NCBI RefSeq assembly: GCF_008831545.1
Contig: NZ_CP044523.1
Coordinates: 3,162,001 to 3,226,000 of the forward strand
Reading direction: 5' to 3'
DNA length: 64,000 bases
Source: Halorussus halophilus
GTDB lineage: Archaea; Halobacteriota; Halobacteria; Halobacteriales; Haladaptataceae
In this document: piece after piece, positions 42,618 to 51,789 of the stretch
Position numbering within the stretch: the stretch's first letter is position 1
Layout of the letters: each line of letters starts with the position of its first letter
Position numbers and translations under genes: made by a program
The notes under the pieces: generated by a model
Seen by the model: only the letters and a program-made list of their open reading frames with translations
Database searches by the model: none
What the model was told of the DNA's origin: nothing

Positions 42618-44371
42618 TTACCGTCTCGCATCGGTACGACAACGTTTGACTCACTCGCTTCCGCTAGTGCTTCCTCGTAGCCGGCGTCCGCGTGGCGAAC
42701 CACGCCCATGCCAGGGTCGGTGGTGTAGACGCGCTTGGCCTTCTCTGCGGCCAGCTCGGAACCGTCAAGCACGACGTGGTTGTTCGTGTGCAGCGAGTTG
42801 CCGATGCCGACCCCGCCGCCGTCGTGGACGCTCACGATGTCAGCGCCAGACGCGCAGTTCAGCAGGGCGTTCAGAATCGGCCAGTCGGCGATGGCGTCCG
42901 AACCGTCTTTCATGGCTTCCGTCTCGCGGTTGGGCGAAGCGACCGAACCTGCGTCGAGGTGGTCGCGCGTGACGACTATGGGAGCAGAAATCTCGCCTTC
43001 AGCGACGAGTTCGTTGATTCGGAGTGCGAAGCGCGCGCGTTCGGTGAGGTCGTCTTCGTCTTCACTATCTCCGGATTGATACCCCAACCAGCACACTCTG
43101 GAAGGAAGTCCCTGAAACTCGACCTGCTCCTGGGCCAGGTCTATCCAGCGATGCAGGTGGTCTTTCTCGGGGAACAACTCCTTGATGGCCTCGTCGGTGC
43201 GGTGGATGTCGGCCTCCTCGCCCGACAGCGCGGCCCAGCGGAACGGTCCCTTGCCGCGGCAGAACAGGGGTCGGATGTACGCTGGGACGAACCCGGGGAA
43301 GTCGAACGCATTTTCGAAGTTGCGGTGTTCCTCCACCTGCCCGCGGATGTTGTTGCCGTACTCGACGGCGATTGCTCCCTCGTCTTGGAGGTCTAAGATG
43401 CCCTGCACGTGACGTGCCATCGTGTCGAGGCTCTCTTCGACGTAGGTTTCGGGGTCTTCGTCTCGAAGTTGGTCGGCTTCTGCGACGGTGTATCCCGAGG
43501 GGTAGTACCCCTCTAACTCGTCGTGGGCACTCGTCTGGTCGGTGATTACGTCCGGGACGAAGCCGCGTTCGAGCATTCCTTCGAGCATGTCGGCGGCGTT
43601 CATGTGAACCCCGATGCTGTAGGGTTCGCCGTTCTCGGCGGCTTGCTGTGCCTTCTCGATGGCTTCGTCCAAGTCGTCGGTCTTCTCTTGGCAGTAGCCA
43701 GTCTCTATTCGGCGGTCGATGCGCGCTTCGTCCACTTCGGCGGCGATGCAGACGCCATGGTTCATCGTCACCGCGAGCGGTTGCGCGCCTCCCATGCCAC
43801 CGAGGCCGCCCGTGACGGTTATCTTGCCGCGGAGGCCGTCGTTCTCGGGGTAGTGCTGGTCAGCCAGTTCGGCCAGCGTCTCGTAGGTGCCTTGGATGAT
43901 GCCCTGCGTGCCGATGTAGGCCCACGACCCCGCGGTCATCTGGCCGTACATGATGAGACCCTTCGATTCGAGTTCGTGGAAGTGGTCCCAGTCGTCCCAC
44001 TTGCCGACGAGGTTCGAGTTGGCGATGAGAACGCGCGGTGCGCGTTCGTGGGTCTGGAATCGGCCGACTGGCTTGCCGGATTGAACGAGTAGGGTCTCGT
44101 CGTCGGCCAAGGTCCGGAGTTCGCCCAGAATCGAGTCGTAGGCGTCCCAGCTACGGGCCGCGCGCCCGGTGCCGCCGTACACCACGAGGTCCTCTGGTTT
44201 CTCCGCGACTTCCGGGTCCAAGTTGTTGTTCAGCATCCGGAGCGCGGCCTCCTGTCGCCAGCCTTCGCACTCGATGTCGGTGCCGGTCGGTGCGCCCTGG
44301 TACTCTCGCCACTGCTCGCTCGGGTCGCCGACGCCGTGGGAGTCGGCTTCACCTGTGGACTGTTCACTCAT
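42614..44371 (-). CDS. hutU: Urocanate hydratase HutU
   Basis: The 585-residue NAD-dependent urocanase hydrates urocanate to imidazolone propionate. The family blocks are the N-terminal [17 protein letters not shown] and [18 protein letters not shown], the Gly-rich [16 protein letters not shown], and the NAD-associated cysteine region [15 protein letters not shown]. The C-terminal [17 protein letters not shown] is typical. It is the first gene of the hut operon, which is unusual since hutH comes last. A TATA-like CTATTT on the minus strand lies about 30 bp before ATG 44371. Confidence 0.96.
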   Translation of the reverse strand: MSEQSTGEADSHGVGDPSEQWREYQGAPTGTDIECEGWRQEAALRMLNNNLDPEVAEKPEDLVVYGGTGRAARSWDAYDSILGELRTLADDETLLVQSGKPVGRFQTHERAPRVLIANSNLVGKWDDWDHFHELESKGLIMYGQMTAGSWAYIGTQGIIQGTYETLAELADQHYPENDGLRGKITVTGGLGGMGGAQPLAVTMNHGVCIAAEVDEARIDRRIETGYCQEKTDDLDEAIEKAQQAAENGEPYSIGVHMNAADMLEGMLERGFVPDVITDQTSAHDELEGYYPSGYTVAEADQLRDEDPETYVEESLDTMARHVQGILDLQDEGAIAVEYGNNIRGQVEEHRNFENAFDFPGFVPAYIRPLFCRGKGPFRWAALSGEEADIHRTDEAIKELFPEKDHLHRWIDLAQEQVEFQGLPSRVCWLGYQSGDSEDEDDLTERARFALRINELVAEGEISAPIVVTRDHLDAGSVASPNRETEAMKDGSDAIADWPILNALLNCASGADIVSVHDGGGVGIGNSLHTNNHVVLDGSELAAEKAKRVYTTDPGMGVVRHADAGYEEALAEASESNVVVPMRDGK

Positions 44372-44461
44372 TCTACTGTGACAATGCGTGCCGAGAGCCA
44401 AATAGCTCGGTACCGCCACACGGAGGGTAGTTTAAATACTCTCGGCCGAAAGGTCCGCTCG
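44372..44461. promoter_or_regulatory. Divergent promoter between hutU and a Bat-type regulator
   Basis: This 90-bp gap has TTTAAATAC at about 44431-44439, 23-31 bp before the regulator ATG (44462), and on the other strand a CTATTTGG element about 30 bp before hutU. The inverted pairs CCGAGAGCC/GGCTCTCGG and CTCGG/CCGAG between the two TATA boxes are candidate operators. Divergence suggests the regulator controls hut. Confidence 0.5.
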
Positions 44462-45187
44462 ATGCACGAGGCCGTTCTCGGTATCGAGCAACCCGGCGCG
44501 TACGCCGACGCCACCGCAGGCACCGACACGACTGTCGAACTGTGGTGCAACGACCACTGCGATTTGCTCCACGTCAGCGGCGGTTCGGGTGGGAGCGAGG
44601 GAGCAGCCACGGGGGCCGAAGCAGTCGTCGCGCACGTCGAAGACGCGGTGGGAATCCGCGAGCGAATCGTCGAGGACGACGAGCGACTGCTCATCACCGA
44701 CGCCTGCCTAAAAGAACAGGACGACCGAGGAAGACGAGATGGTCAGAACGAAGAGCGAAGCGGCCACGGTGACGACACAATCGAAGCGATTCTGGCCGAA
44801 CACGACTGCTTGCTCGTGCCACCACTCAGATACGCCGACGGCGCGAAGTGGTGTCGCGTGCTGGCGCTCGCCCCCGAAAATCTGACCGCGTTCTACCGCG
44901 ACGTGGCCGCCGAATTCTCCGTGACCGTCGAGAGCAAGCGCGAAGTCGGGTCCGTCACCGGCGACCGGCCGCTTCTCACCCTCGATTCGGCACTGCCGGA
45001 CCTCTCGGTGCGCCAGCGCGAGGCGTTCGAACTCGCGATGGAGATGGGCTACTACGAGATTCCACGCGAGACGACGACTGCCGAGATTGCAGGTGAGATG
45101 GGCGTCGAGCGTCGGACTTGCGAGGAGCATCTGCGGCGCGCGGAGAACAAACTTCTCGGGGTGTTAGCGAATCGGACAGAGTATTGA
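44462..45187 (+). CDS. Bat-type HTH regulator (HTH_10), probable hut regulator
   Basis: The 241-residue protein has a C-terminal HTH_10 domain (about 185-238): LSVRQREAFELAMEMGYYEIP, then TTTAEIAGEMGVERRTCEEHLRRAENK, as in bacterio-opsin activator regulators. The N-terminal half is a sensor-like domain with a Cys/His pair (CNDHCDLLHV) and an insert rich in Asp/Glu. Its divergence from hutU makes it the likely hut regulator; the inducer could be histidine or urocanate. That role is inferred. Confidence 0.85.
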   Translation: MHEAVLGIEQPGAYADATAGTDTTVELWCNDHCDLLHVSGGSGGSEGAATGAEAVVAHVEDAVGIRERIVEDDERLLITDACLKEQDDRGRRDGQNEERSGHGDDTIEAILAEHDCLLVPPLRYADGAKWCRVLALAPENLTAFYRDVAAEFSVTVESKREVGSVTGDRPLLTLDSALPDLSVRQREAFELAMEMGYYEIPRETTTAEIAGEMGVERRTCEEHLRRAENKLLGVLANRTEY

Positions 45188-45251
45188 GGGTTCTGCAAGT
45201 TCTGACAGTATTAGCCGAACTCTTTTCACTGTCTGTTGGAAAGCGTTGGCA

Positions 45252-45959
45252 ATGCTCACCGTGCGGCTCAGTGTCCGGTATCCAGACGATTGGACCGAGA
45301 AAATCGGCCGCCTCGGAGTGAGTGGTGACATCTACACTGCGACGCTTCACGACCGGGAGTACATGGGGCTGATTCGTCTGCAGGGAGAAGACTTAGACGA
45401 ATCGCTCGACCTGATCCGAGCGACCCCGTATCACGAGAAGGTCGAAGTAGTCGAACACACGAGTGGGGAGTACGGGGAACGAACTGCGACCAACTCGTCG
45501 AAACGGACCGAACAAGCGACGATACTCGTCACCGCCCAACTGCAGGACGAGACGCCCTTCCTCCTGATGCTCGAACACGGGTTCATGCCGCTGGACCCAA
45601 CGACGCTGAAACACGGCCGAGAGTACTTCGATCTCATCATCCGGGACCGCGACCGACTCATCGAATTGGTGGAGTTGCTAGAGCAGGTCAGTGACGTAGA
45701 GATCGAGCGCGCTCGCCCACAAGTCGAAACGGCGACGCTACCGAGCCAGGTCGCGTGGAACATCCTGCTCGGAGATTTGACCGACCGACAGTTCGAAGCA
45801 CTGGCACTGGCCGTCGAGTCTGGCTACTTCTCGGTCCCCCGCGAAGCGACGCTCGAAGACGTTGCCGATGCGATGAACGTGGGAAAATCGACCGCTGGCG
45901 AGCATCTCCGGCGTGCACTCGCGCACGTCGCGGGGTTCGTCGTCGAACATCGCTCGTGA
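45252..45959 (+). CDS. Second Bat-type HTH regulator
   Basis: The 235-residue protein has an N-terminal domain of the MLTVRLSVRYPDDWTEKIG type, a middle helical region, and a C-terminal HTH_10 domain (LTDRQFEALALAVESGYFSVP, then TLEDVADAMNVGKSTAGEHLRRALAH). ATG 45252 is preferred to TTG 45246. It lies between the first regulator and the ABC transporter operon, 82 bp before it, on the same strand, so it may control that operon. Confidence 0.85.
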   Translation: MLTVRLSVRYPDDWTEKIGRLGVSGDIYTATLHDREYMGLIRLQGEDLDESLDLIRATPYHEKVEVVEHTSGEYGERTATNSSKRTEQATILVTAQLQDETPFLLMLEHGFMPLDPTTLKHGREYFDLIIRDRDRLIELVELLEQVSDVEIERARPQVETATLPSQVAWNILLGDLTDRQFEALALAVESGYFSVPREATLEDVADAMNVGKSTAGEHLRRALAHVAGFVVEHRS

Positions 45960-45974
45960 ACAATCGCCATAGAC

Positions 45975-45999
45975 AACTTAAAAAACCGCACAAATGCGG
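45975..45999 (+). promoter_or_regulatory. Promoter of the quaternary-amine transporter operon with palindrome
   Basis: ACTTAAAAAACC at 45975-45986 is a TATA-like box, followed at once by the perfect palindrome CCGCA-CAAA-TGCGG (45986-45999). The palindrome sits where the transcript should begin, so a bound regulator would block it. The ATG at 46042 is about 60 bp downstream of the box. Confidence 0.5.
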
Positions 46000-46041
46000 A
46001 GTCACGGTTACACTCGAACCATGAGGTAGAACAACATAGGC

Positions 46042-46980
46042 ATGACAGGGAATATCAACCGCCGGTCGCTGCTCAAGGGAGCGGGCGCGGCCGCTGCGGG
46101 AACGGCGACAGGAACGGCTGGCTGTCTGAGCCTCGTCGGTGGCGGCAGCGGGAAGTCGCTGACCGTCTCCTCGAAGAACTTCACCGAACAGTTCATCCTC
46201 AGCCAGATCAGCATTCAGATGCTACAGTCGGCGGGCCACGAGGTGGAAAGTAAGACTGGCCTCGGCGGTTCGCCAGCGAACTTCAAGGCGGTCAAGAACG
46301 GCGACTCCGCGATGTACTGGGAGTACACCGGCACTGCGTGGTCGTCGATTCTCGGCAAGGACAAGGTCATCAGCGACCCGAAGAAGCTCTACGACAAGGT
46401 CGATAGCGCGTACAACGAGCAGTACAGCATCGACTGGCTACAGAAAGCGCCGTTCAACAACACCTACGTCATCATGGCCAACCCCTCGTGGGCCAAGGAG
46501 AACGGTATCAAGAATTTGAACGACCTCGCGAAGCACGCCAAGTCCGGCAACACCGACTTCTCGGTGGCGATGAACCCCGAAATCAAGCGCCGCGAGGACG
46601 GGTGGGGAGGTCTGCCCGACACCTACGGATTCGCAAAGGAAGCCAAGAAGGTCGAGACGGTCAGCATGAAACTCGGGTTGGCGTACAAGGCCGTCAAGAA
46701 CGGCGAGGCGGACCTCGGATTCGGCTTCAACACGAATCCGAAGATCAAGAAGTTCGGTCTCGAGGTCCTCGAAGACCCGAAGAACCACTTCATCATCTAC
46801 AATCCCGCACCGAACGTAAACAAGGACGTGTTGGACGACTCGATGAAGAAGACGCTGAACGAGCCGACATCGAAACTCACCACCGAGAAGATGCGTTCGT
46901 TGAACGCGAAAGTGAGCATCGACGGCAAAGATCCGAAACAGGTAGCGAAGACGTTCCTCAAAGACAACGGCTTCCTCTAA
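46042..46980 (+). CDS. Glycine-betaine/quaternary-amine ABC transporter substrate-binding protein
   Basis: The 312-residue protein starts with a Tat signal (NRRSLLKG) and a lipobox ending TAGC (Cys28). The mature OpuAC-type domain has LTVSSKNFTEQFILSQIS (about 40-57) and an aromatic patch Y92-W93-x-Y95 and W100, which in this family builds the cation-pi cage for trimethylammonium groups. The ligand may be glycine betaine, choline or, given the lyase at the end of the operon, a trimethylated histidine. It is first of five genes with tight spacing. Confidence 0.9.
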   Translation: MTGNINRRSLLKGAGAAAAGTATGTAGCLSLVGGGSGKSLTVSSKNFTEQFILSQISIQMLQSAGHEVESKTGLGGSPANFKAVKNGDSAMYWEYTGTAWSSILGKDKVISDPKKLYDKVDSAYNEQYSIDWLQKAPFNNTYVIMANPSWAKENGIKNLNDLAKHAKSGNTDFSVAMNPEIKRREDGWGGLPDTYGFAKEAKKVETVSMKLGLAYKAVKNGEADLGFGFNTNPKIKKFGLEVLEDPKNHFIIYNPAPNVNKDVLDDSMKKTLNEPTSKLTTEKMRSLNAKVSIDGKDPKQVAKTFLKDNGFL

Positions 46981-46982
46981 CG

Positions 46983-47636
46983 ATGGTTTCGATTGGGAGT
47001 ATCATCTCGTGGATGGCCGCAAACAGCGAGACGCTGGTCTCGCAGGCAATCCAGCATCTGAACATCTCGTTGACGGCACTCTTGTTCGGTGTCCTGCTCT
47101 GGATTCCGGCGGCGATAGCCGTTCGGAACCACGACCGGGCCGCCGACGTGCTCATCGGCACAGCGGGCATCGTGCTGACGATTCCGAGTCTGGCGCTCCT
47201 GTCGTTGCTCATTCCCATCATGGGTATCGGCGTCGCTCCGGCGGTGACCGCACTCGTGCTGTACTCGGCACTGCCCATCGCCCGAAATACGTACACCGGA
47301 ATCGAAGGCGTGGACCCTGCCAAGATAGAGGCCGGTCGTGGACTCGGCATGACCGACCGACAACTACTCGTGCGAGTCCAACTCCCGATGGCCCTCTCGG
47401 TCATCATGGCTGGAGTCCGGCAGGCAGCGGTCCTGCTCATCGCAATCACGACCGTCGCAGCGTTCTTCGGCGCGGGTGGTCTGGGCAACTCCATCTTCGC
47501 TGGAATCCGACTCAGCAACGCCAACCAGATACTCGCCGCGACGGCCGTCATCTCGGGCATCGCCATCTCGCTCGATTACGGCCTCTACGCGGTCCAGCGG
47601 TTCCTCCCCGGTGGCGCGGAGGTGCAAGAAACATGA
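46983..47636 (+). CDS. ABC transporter permease (OpuCB/ProW-like)
   Basis: The 217-residue protein has about six membrane segments and the EAA-like ATPase contact loop (GVDPAKIEAGRGLGMTDRQ, about 101-119). It starts 2 bp after the stop of the binding protein and overlaps the ATPase gene by 4 bp. With the second permease at 48597 it would form a heterodimeric channel of the OpuC/OpuB type. Confidence 0.9.
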   Translation: MVSIGSIISWMAANSETLVSQAIQHLNISLTALLFGVLLWIPAAIAVRNHDRAADVLIGTAGIVLTIPSLALLSLLIPIMGIGVAPAVTALVLYSALPIARNTYTGIEGVDPAKIEAGRGLGMTDRQLLVRVQLPMALSVIMAGVRQAAVLLIAITTVAAFFGAGGLGNSIFAGIRLSNANQILAATAVISGIAISLDYGLYAVQRFLPGGAEVQET

Positions 47637-48604
47637 TAGAACTACGGAACGTCTCGAAAGTCTACGGTGACGGCACGAAAGCAGTCGATAGCGTGAGTCT
47701 CGAAGTCCCGCGTGGCGACGTCGCTACGCTGGTCGGTCCCTCTGGCTGTGGGAAGACGACGACGATGAAGATGATAAACGCGCTCATCGAACCCACCGAG
47801 GGAACCCTCTCTATCGATGGGACGTCCATCGATCAACTCGACTCGATAGAGTTGCGGCGGAACGTCGGTTACGTCATCCAAGAGATTGGGCTGTTCAGCC
47901 ACATGACCGTCGAGGAGAACATCGGCATCGTTCCGGACATCGTCGGCTGGGACGACGACCGCACCGAGCAACGAGTCACCGAACTCCTCGAACTCATCCA
48001 ACTACCGGCCAACGTGCGCGAGAAGTACCCTGCAGAACTATCGGGCGGCCAGCGCCAACGCGTCGGGGTCGCTCGGGCACTGGCGGCTAACCCCGAGGTC
48101 GTACTCATGGACGAACCGTTCGGCGCGCTCGACCCGATTACCCGCGACGAACTCCAAGATGAGTTCCTCCGAATTCAGGACGAACTGGACGTGACTATCG
48201 CGTTCGTCACCCACTCTATCGACGAGGCCATCAAGATGGGCGACCGGGTGGCTGTCCTCAACGAGGGCCGACTCGTCCAGTACGACACCCCCCGCGAACT
48301 ACTGGCGAACCCGGAAAACGAGTTCGTCGAGAGTTTCATCGGCGAGGACCGATTGCTCAAACAGTTACAGACGATACCGGTTCGAGAGGCGATGCGAGAG
48401 CGGCCAGACTCCGTCGAGAAGACTTCTCGGACCGTCACGCCAGACGATTCGCTGAAGACTGCCTTGCAGCGACTGTTCACCGACAACCGACCGGAGATAT
48501 CGGTCGTGTCGAACCACGAAGTCGTCGGCCTTCTCTCGGAGGACGACGTGCGCCGAGCGGTTGGCGGCGACCCATCAACCGTACTGGAGGGCCACCATGC
48601 TTGA
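47633..48604 (+). CDS. ABC transporter ATP-binding protein with CBS domain
   Basis: The 323-residue ATPase has Walker A GPSGCGKTT (36-44), the Q-loop VIQEIG, signature ELSGGQRQR and Walker B VVLMDEPFGALD. A single CBS-like motif at the C terminus (VREAMRERPD, TALQRLFTDNRPEISVVSNHEVVGLLSEDDV) follows, as in OpuA/OpuC-type ATPases that respond to ionic strength or nucleotide state. This regulation is inferred from the family. Confidence 0.93.
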   Translation: MIELRNVSKVYGDGTKAVDSVSLEVPRGDVATLVGPSGCGKTTTMKMINALIEPTEGTLSIDGTSIDQLDSIELRRNVGYVIQEIGLFSHMTVEENIGIVPDIVGWDDDRTEQRVTELLELIQLPANVREKYPAELSGGQRQRVGVARALAANPEVVLMDEPFGALDPITRDELQDEFLRIQDELDVTIAFVTHSIDEAIKMGDRVAVLNEGRLVQYDTPRELLANPENEFVESFIGEDRLLKQLQTIPVREAMRERPDSVEKTSRTVTPDDSLKTALQRLFTDNRPEISVVSNHEVVGLLSEDDVRRAVGGDPSTVLEGHHA

Positions 48605-49283
48605 GTTGCCGCTCGGTATCTTCACTGGCTGGTTAGAGTACATCGGACAGAACCCCGGCGAGTTCGCCGAGATGGCCCGCCAACACATGACGATGGTGCT
48701 CGTTGGCGAGTTCGCGGCTATCCTCGTCGCGGTGCCCGCCGGAATCGCGGCGACCCGCAACGAGAAAGTCGGCTGGCTAGTGATGAATCTCGGTGCAGTC
48801 TCTCAGACAGTGCCACCGCTCGCAGTGCTCGCGCTGTCGTTTACAGCACTCGGACTCGGCTACAAACCCGCCGTGTTAGCGTTGTTCTTGTATGCGCTCC
48901 TCCCGATTCTGAAGAACACCGTCGCCGGAATCCGGGACGTGGACGACGCACAGAAGGAGGCCGGACGCGGGATGGGAATGACTGAACTGCAACGACTGCG
49001 CCGCATCGAACTGCCGCTGGCGGTGCCAGTCGTCTTCGCGGGTATCCGAACTTCGACGGTGCTGTCCATCGGCGTAGCGTACCTCGGTGCGTTCATCGGG
49101 GCGGGCGGACTCGGCCAGTGGGTCATCCTCGGTCAACAGCAGTTCAACACCAACATCCTGCTCGCCGGAGCGATTCCAGGCGCACTGCTCGTCATCGCGC
49201 TCGACAGGACCTTCGAGTGGCTAGAGGGACGAGTCACCCCGGCAGGCGTCTCCGCGACGGACACAGACGGAGCGGCCGCCTAA
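48597..49283 (+). CDS. ABC transporter permease (OpuCD/ProW-like)
   Basis: The 228-residue protein has about six membrane segments, an EAA loop (DDAQKEAGRGMGMTELQ, about 117-133) and a short hydrophilic tail. It overlaps the ATPase gene by 8 bp. It is the second, distinct permease of the operon. The lyase gene follows 76 bp downstream. Confidence 0.9.
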   Translation: MLELPLGIFTGWLEYIGQNPGEFAEMARQHMTMVLVGEFAAILVAVPAGIAATRNEKVGWLVMNLGAVSQTVPPLAVLALSFTALGLGYKPAVLALFLYALLPILKNTVAGIRDVDDAQKEAGRGMGMTELQRLRRIELPLAVPVVFAGIRTSTVLSIGVAYLGAFIGAGGLGQWVILGQQQFNTNILLAGAIPGALLVIALDRTFEWLEGRVTPAGVSATDTDGAAA

Positions 49284-49359
49284 CCATGCTACGTCGAGGT
49301 TCACCCCCACCAGCGAGAGGCATCGCGCGCGAACCGACGGCCGCCAACAAGAATTTAGA

Positions 49360-50853
49360 ATGATACGAATCACCGGCGAACTGACGATAGACGAACTCGT
49401 CGCAGTCGCCCGCGAACGCGAACCCGTCGAACTGTCCCCCCAAGCACGAGACCGAATCGAAGACAGCCGTGACGCCGTCGAAGACATTATCGACGGCGAC
49501 AACCGCGTCTACGGCGTCAACACCGGGTTCGGCGACCTACAGTCCGTCTCCATCTCGCGAGACGACCTCGACAGTCTGCAAGAGAATCTCCTTCGAAGTC
49601 ACGCCACTGCCGTCGGCGACCCGTTGCCGACCGACGTAGTCCGGGCGGCGATGCTCGTCCGCGCGAACGCCCTCTCAGTCGGCGTCTCCGGCGTGCGCGT
49701 CGAACTGGTCGAACAGTTTCTCGCGCTTCTCAACGAGGGCGTGCACCCAGTCGTTCCCGCGACGGGGAGCACCGACGACCTCGGGGCGGCCGCACACATC
49801 GGTCTCGTGCTGATGGGTGAAGGCGAGGCTGAAATGGGTGGGGAAACGTTCGACGGTAGCGTCGCCCTCGCAGAAGCGAACGTCGAACCGCTTGACCCAC
49901 GCGCGAAAGAGGGCCTCTCTGCCGTGAGTGGCACGCCAATCATGACTGCACTGCTGGCACTCGCAGTCGAGGACACCGAGCGACTGGTCCGAACTGCCGA
50001 CCTCGCTGGTGCGTGGACGTTCGAACTGCTCGGCGAGGCCCCGACAGCGTTCGCAGAGCGAGTCTCGGGGGTCCGACCCTACGACGGCCACGCGGCCTCT
50101 GCGGCCAACGTTCGCCGACTCGTCTCGGCGACGCCAGAGGGAGACCACCAGATGACTCAGGATCCGCTGTCGCTGCGCTGTATCCCACAGATTCACGGCG
50201 CGGTTCGCGAGCAACTCGACTTCGCACGGCACGTGGTCGAGACCGAACTCCGGAGTGCGACCGACAATCCACTCGTGTTTCCCGATGGCGAGACGTTCTC
50301 CTGTGGCAACTTCAACGGCCAGCAGGTAGCCGCTGCCGCCGACATGCTGACGACTGCCATCCAGAAGGTCGGTCGGGTGAGCGAGCGTCGCGCGGACAAA
50401 CTGGTCAGCGACGTCGGGAGCGAAGGAGTTGCGGACTTCCTCGCCGCCGACCCCGGCTTGGAATCCGGACTGATGATAGCCCACTACACGGCGACAGGGT
50501 TGGTCACGGAACTCGAAACAACCGCTCCGGCGAGTGGCCGGTCAGTCACCGTCTCGGGTGGGCAAGAAGACATCCACAGCCTTGGAACTATCGCGGCACG
50601 TGAACTCACAGACACAGTAGAAACAGTCCAGCAGGTGCTGGCCGTCGAACTGCTTTGTGCCGCGCGGCGTAGCGAACTGGTCGATAGCGACCTCTCGCCA
50701 CCACTCGACGCCGTCGCGACGGAACTCGACGACGCGGTCGGCCTCCCACTCGCGGACGTGTCGCTCCACGAGGAAATCCGCGAGACCGCCGCGCTCGCCG
50801 ACGAAGGGCGGTTCGCCCGGATTGCCGAGGGAACGGGCACAGAACTCGCATAG
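49360..50853 (+). CDS. HAL-family lyase lacking the MIO cofactor triplet; possible ergothionase/hercynine lyase
   Basis: The 497-residue protein aligns with HutH over its length. It keeps Tyr51 (RVYGVNTGFG), His81 (RSHA), Arg273 (DPLSLR), Phe318 and Glu403 (GQEDI). The MIO-forming loop is changed: GSLGASGDLAPLAH in HutH becomes GSTDDLGAAAH, three residues shorter with Ala-Ser-Gly absent. The MIO-contacting Asn is Ser190 and the catalytic Tyr is Leu270. It therefore cannot form MIO and is unlikely to be an ammonia lyase. MIO-less members of this superfamily include ergothionase, which eliminates trimethylamine from ergothioneine. It follows a betaine-type importer by 76 bp and lies 10 kb from hutH. 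Hercynine or ergothioneine are candidate substrates by inference. Confidence 0.7.
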   Translation: MIRITGELTIDELVAVAREREPVELSPQARDRIEDSRDAVEDIIDGDNRVYGVNTGFGDLQSVSISRDDLDSLQENLLRSHATAVGDPLPTDVVRAAMLVRANALSVGVSGVRVELVEQFLALLNEGVHPVVPATGSTDDLGAAAHIGLVLMGEGEAEMGGETFDGSVALAEANVEPLDPRAKEGLSAVSGTPIMTALLALAVEDTERLVRTADLAGAWTFELLGEAPTAFAERVSGVRPYDGHAASAANVRRLVSATPEGDHQMTQDPLSLRCIPQIHGAVREQLDFARHVVETELRSATDNPLVFPDGETFSCGNFNGQQVAAAADMLTTAIQKVGRVSERRADKLVSDVGSEGVADFLAADPGLESGLMIAHYTATGLVTELETTAPASGRSVTVSGGQEDIHSLGTIAARELTDTVETVQQVLAVELLCAARRSELVDSDLSPPLDAVATELDDAVGLPLADVSLHEEIRETAALADEGRFARIAEGTGTELA

Positions 50854-50883
50854 TGCTACCCCTGGTAGGCACCTCGATACTCG

Positions 50884-51726
50884 TCAACCCGGCGGTAACT
50901 CGATTCCTTCCGCCCCAAACTGCTCGGTGACGCGCCGCAGATACGCGGAGCGAATCTCCACCACCTGCTCGCGGGTCGGATTCGAAACCCAGTAGCGCGC
51001 TTCGACCGTCGCCCGGCCCTCGTCCAACTCCGTCACTTCGACGGTGGGCGTCGGCGCGTCGAGAATCCGATCGTCGGCATCTGCGGCCGCGACCAGAATA
51101 CTGCCGACGCGACCCAAATCCTCGTCGTCCGCCACGTGAAAGGAGTGACGCACGCGGAGGCGATTCTTCGCCACGAGGTTCGTCACGGCGTTGGTTGCCA
51201 ACTCGGAGTTCGGCACCGTCACCAACTCGTTGTCGAAGGTTCGGACCCGCGTCACGCGAAAGCTGATGTCCTCGATGACGCCCTCGCGGTTCTTCCACTG
51301 TATCCAGTCGCCGATATTGAACTTCGGGTCCGTGACGATGAACGCGCCGCTGACGAGGTTCGAGGCGATGTCTCGGCTTGCGAAACCAATTGCGACCGTC
51401 AGCGCGGCGGCCAACGTCGGCGGTATCGACAGCAGATAGCCGTAGTCGGCCACGTCGAGCGCGATTCGGAGCGCGACCACGACGACGCCGAGGCGGACGA
51501 TTTTCAGCGCCGTGTTCGCGGCCGTGCGCTGGATTCGCTTGCTGGCGAGCGTTCGGCGAGCGACGGGTTCCACGACGCGCCGTCCGAGGACGTAGAGGAC
51601 GGCGAATACGCCGAGAAACACCGCGACACTCCAGAGTGCGTCGAGATAGCCGCCGACTTCGGGCGGCAACTCTGGCACACCTGTCTGTAGGACGACTCCT
51701 GCCACGGGGAAACCGACGACGGACAA
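50884..51726 (-). CDS. Small-conductance mechanosensitive channel (MscS family)
   Basis: The 280-residue protein has three membrane segments (about 28-50, 78-100, 106-130), the pore-lining TM3 with ALTVAIGFASRDIASNLVSG, and the beta-domain GDWIQWKNREGVIEDISFRVTRVRTFDNE. MscS channels release osmolytes on hypo-osmotic shock. It is convergent with the MIO-less lyase operon (30 bp apart), but this may be coincidence. Confidence 0.92.
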   Translation of the reverse strand: MSVVGFPVAGVVLQTGVPELPPEVGGYLDALWSVAVFLGVFAVLYVLGRRVVEPVARRTLASKRIQRTAANTALKIVRLGVVVVALRIALDVADYGYLLSIPPTLAAALTVAIGFASRDIASNLVSGAFIVTDPKFNIGDWIQWKNREGVIEDISFRVTRVRTFDNELVTVPNSELATNAVTNLVAKNRLRVRHSFHVADDEDLGRVGSILVAAADADDRILDAPTPTVEVTELDEGRATVEARYWVSNPTREQVVEIRSAYLRRVTEQFGAEGIELPPG

Positions 51727-51789
51727 ATCCCTGAAAATTCCGGTCGTTCACTGATTAGGGCGGTGCTATGCAGTCTGCTGATTACGGCG

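Noticed and set aside
44336-44461. Upstream start for the Bat-type regulator
   Set aside because: The extension lies over the hutU start and the TATA box at 44431; ATG 44462 fits a leaderless transcript.
49360-50853. Annotation as a second histidine ammonia-lyase
   Set aside because: The MIO triplet, the Asn and the Tyr are missing, so an ammonia-lyase name would be misleading.
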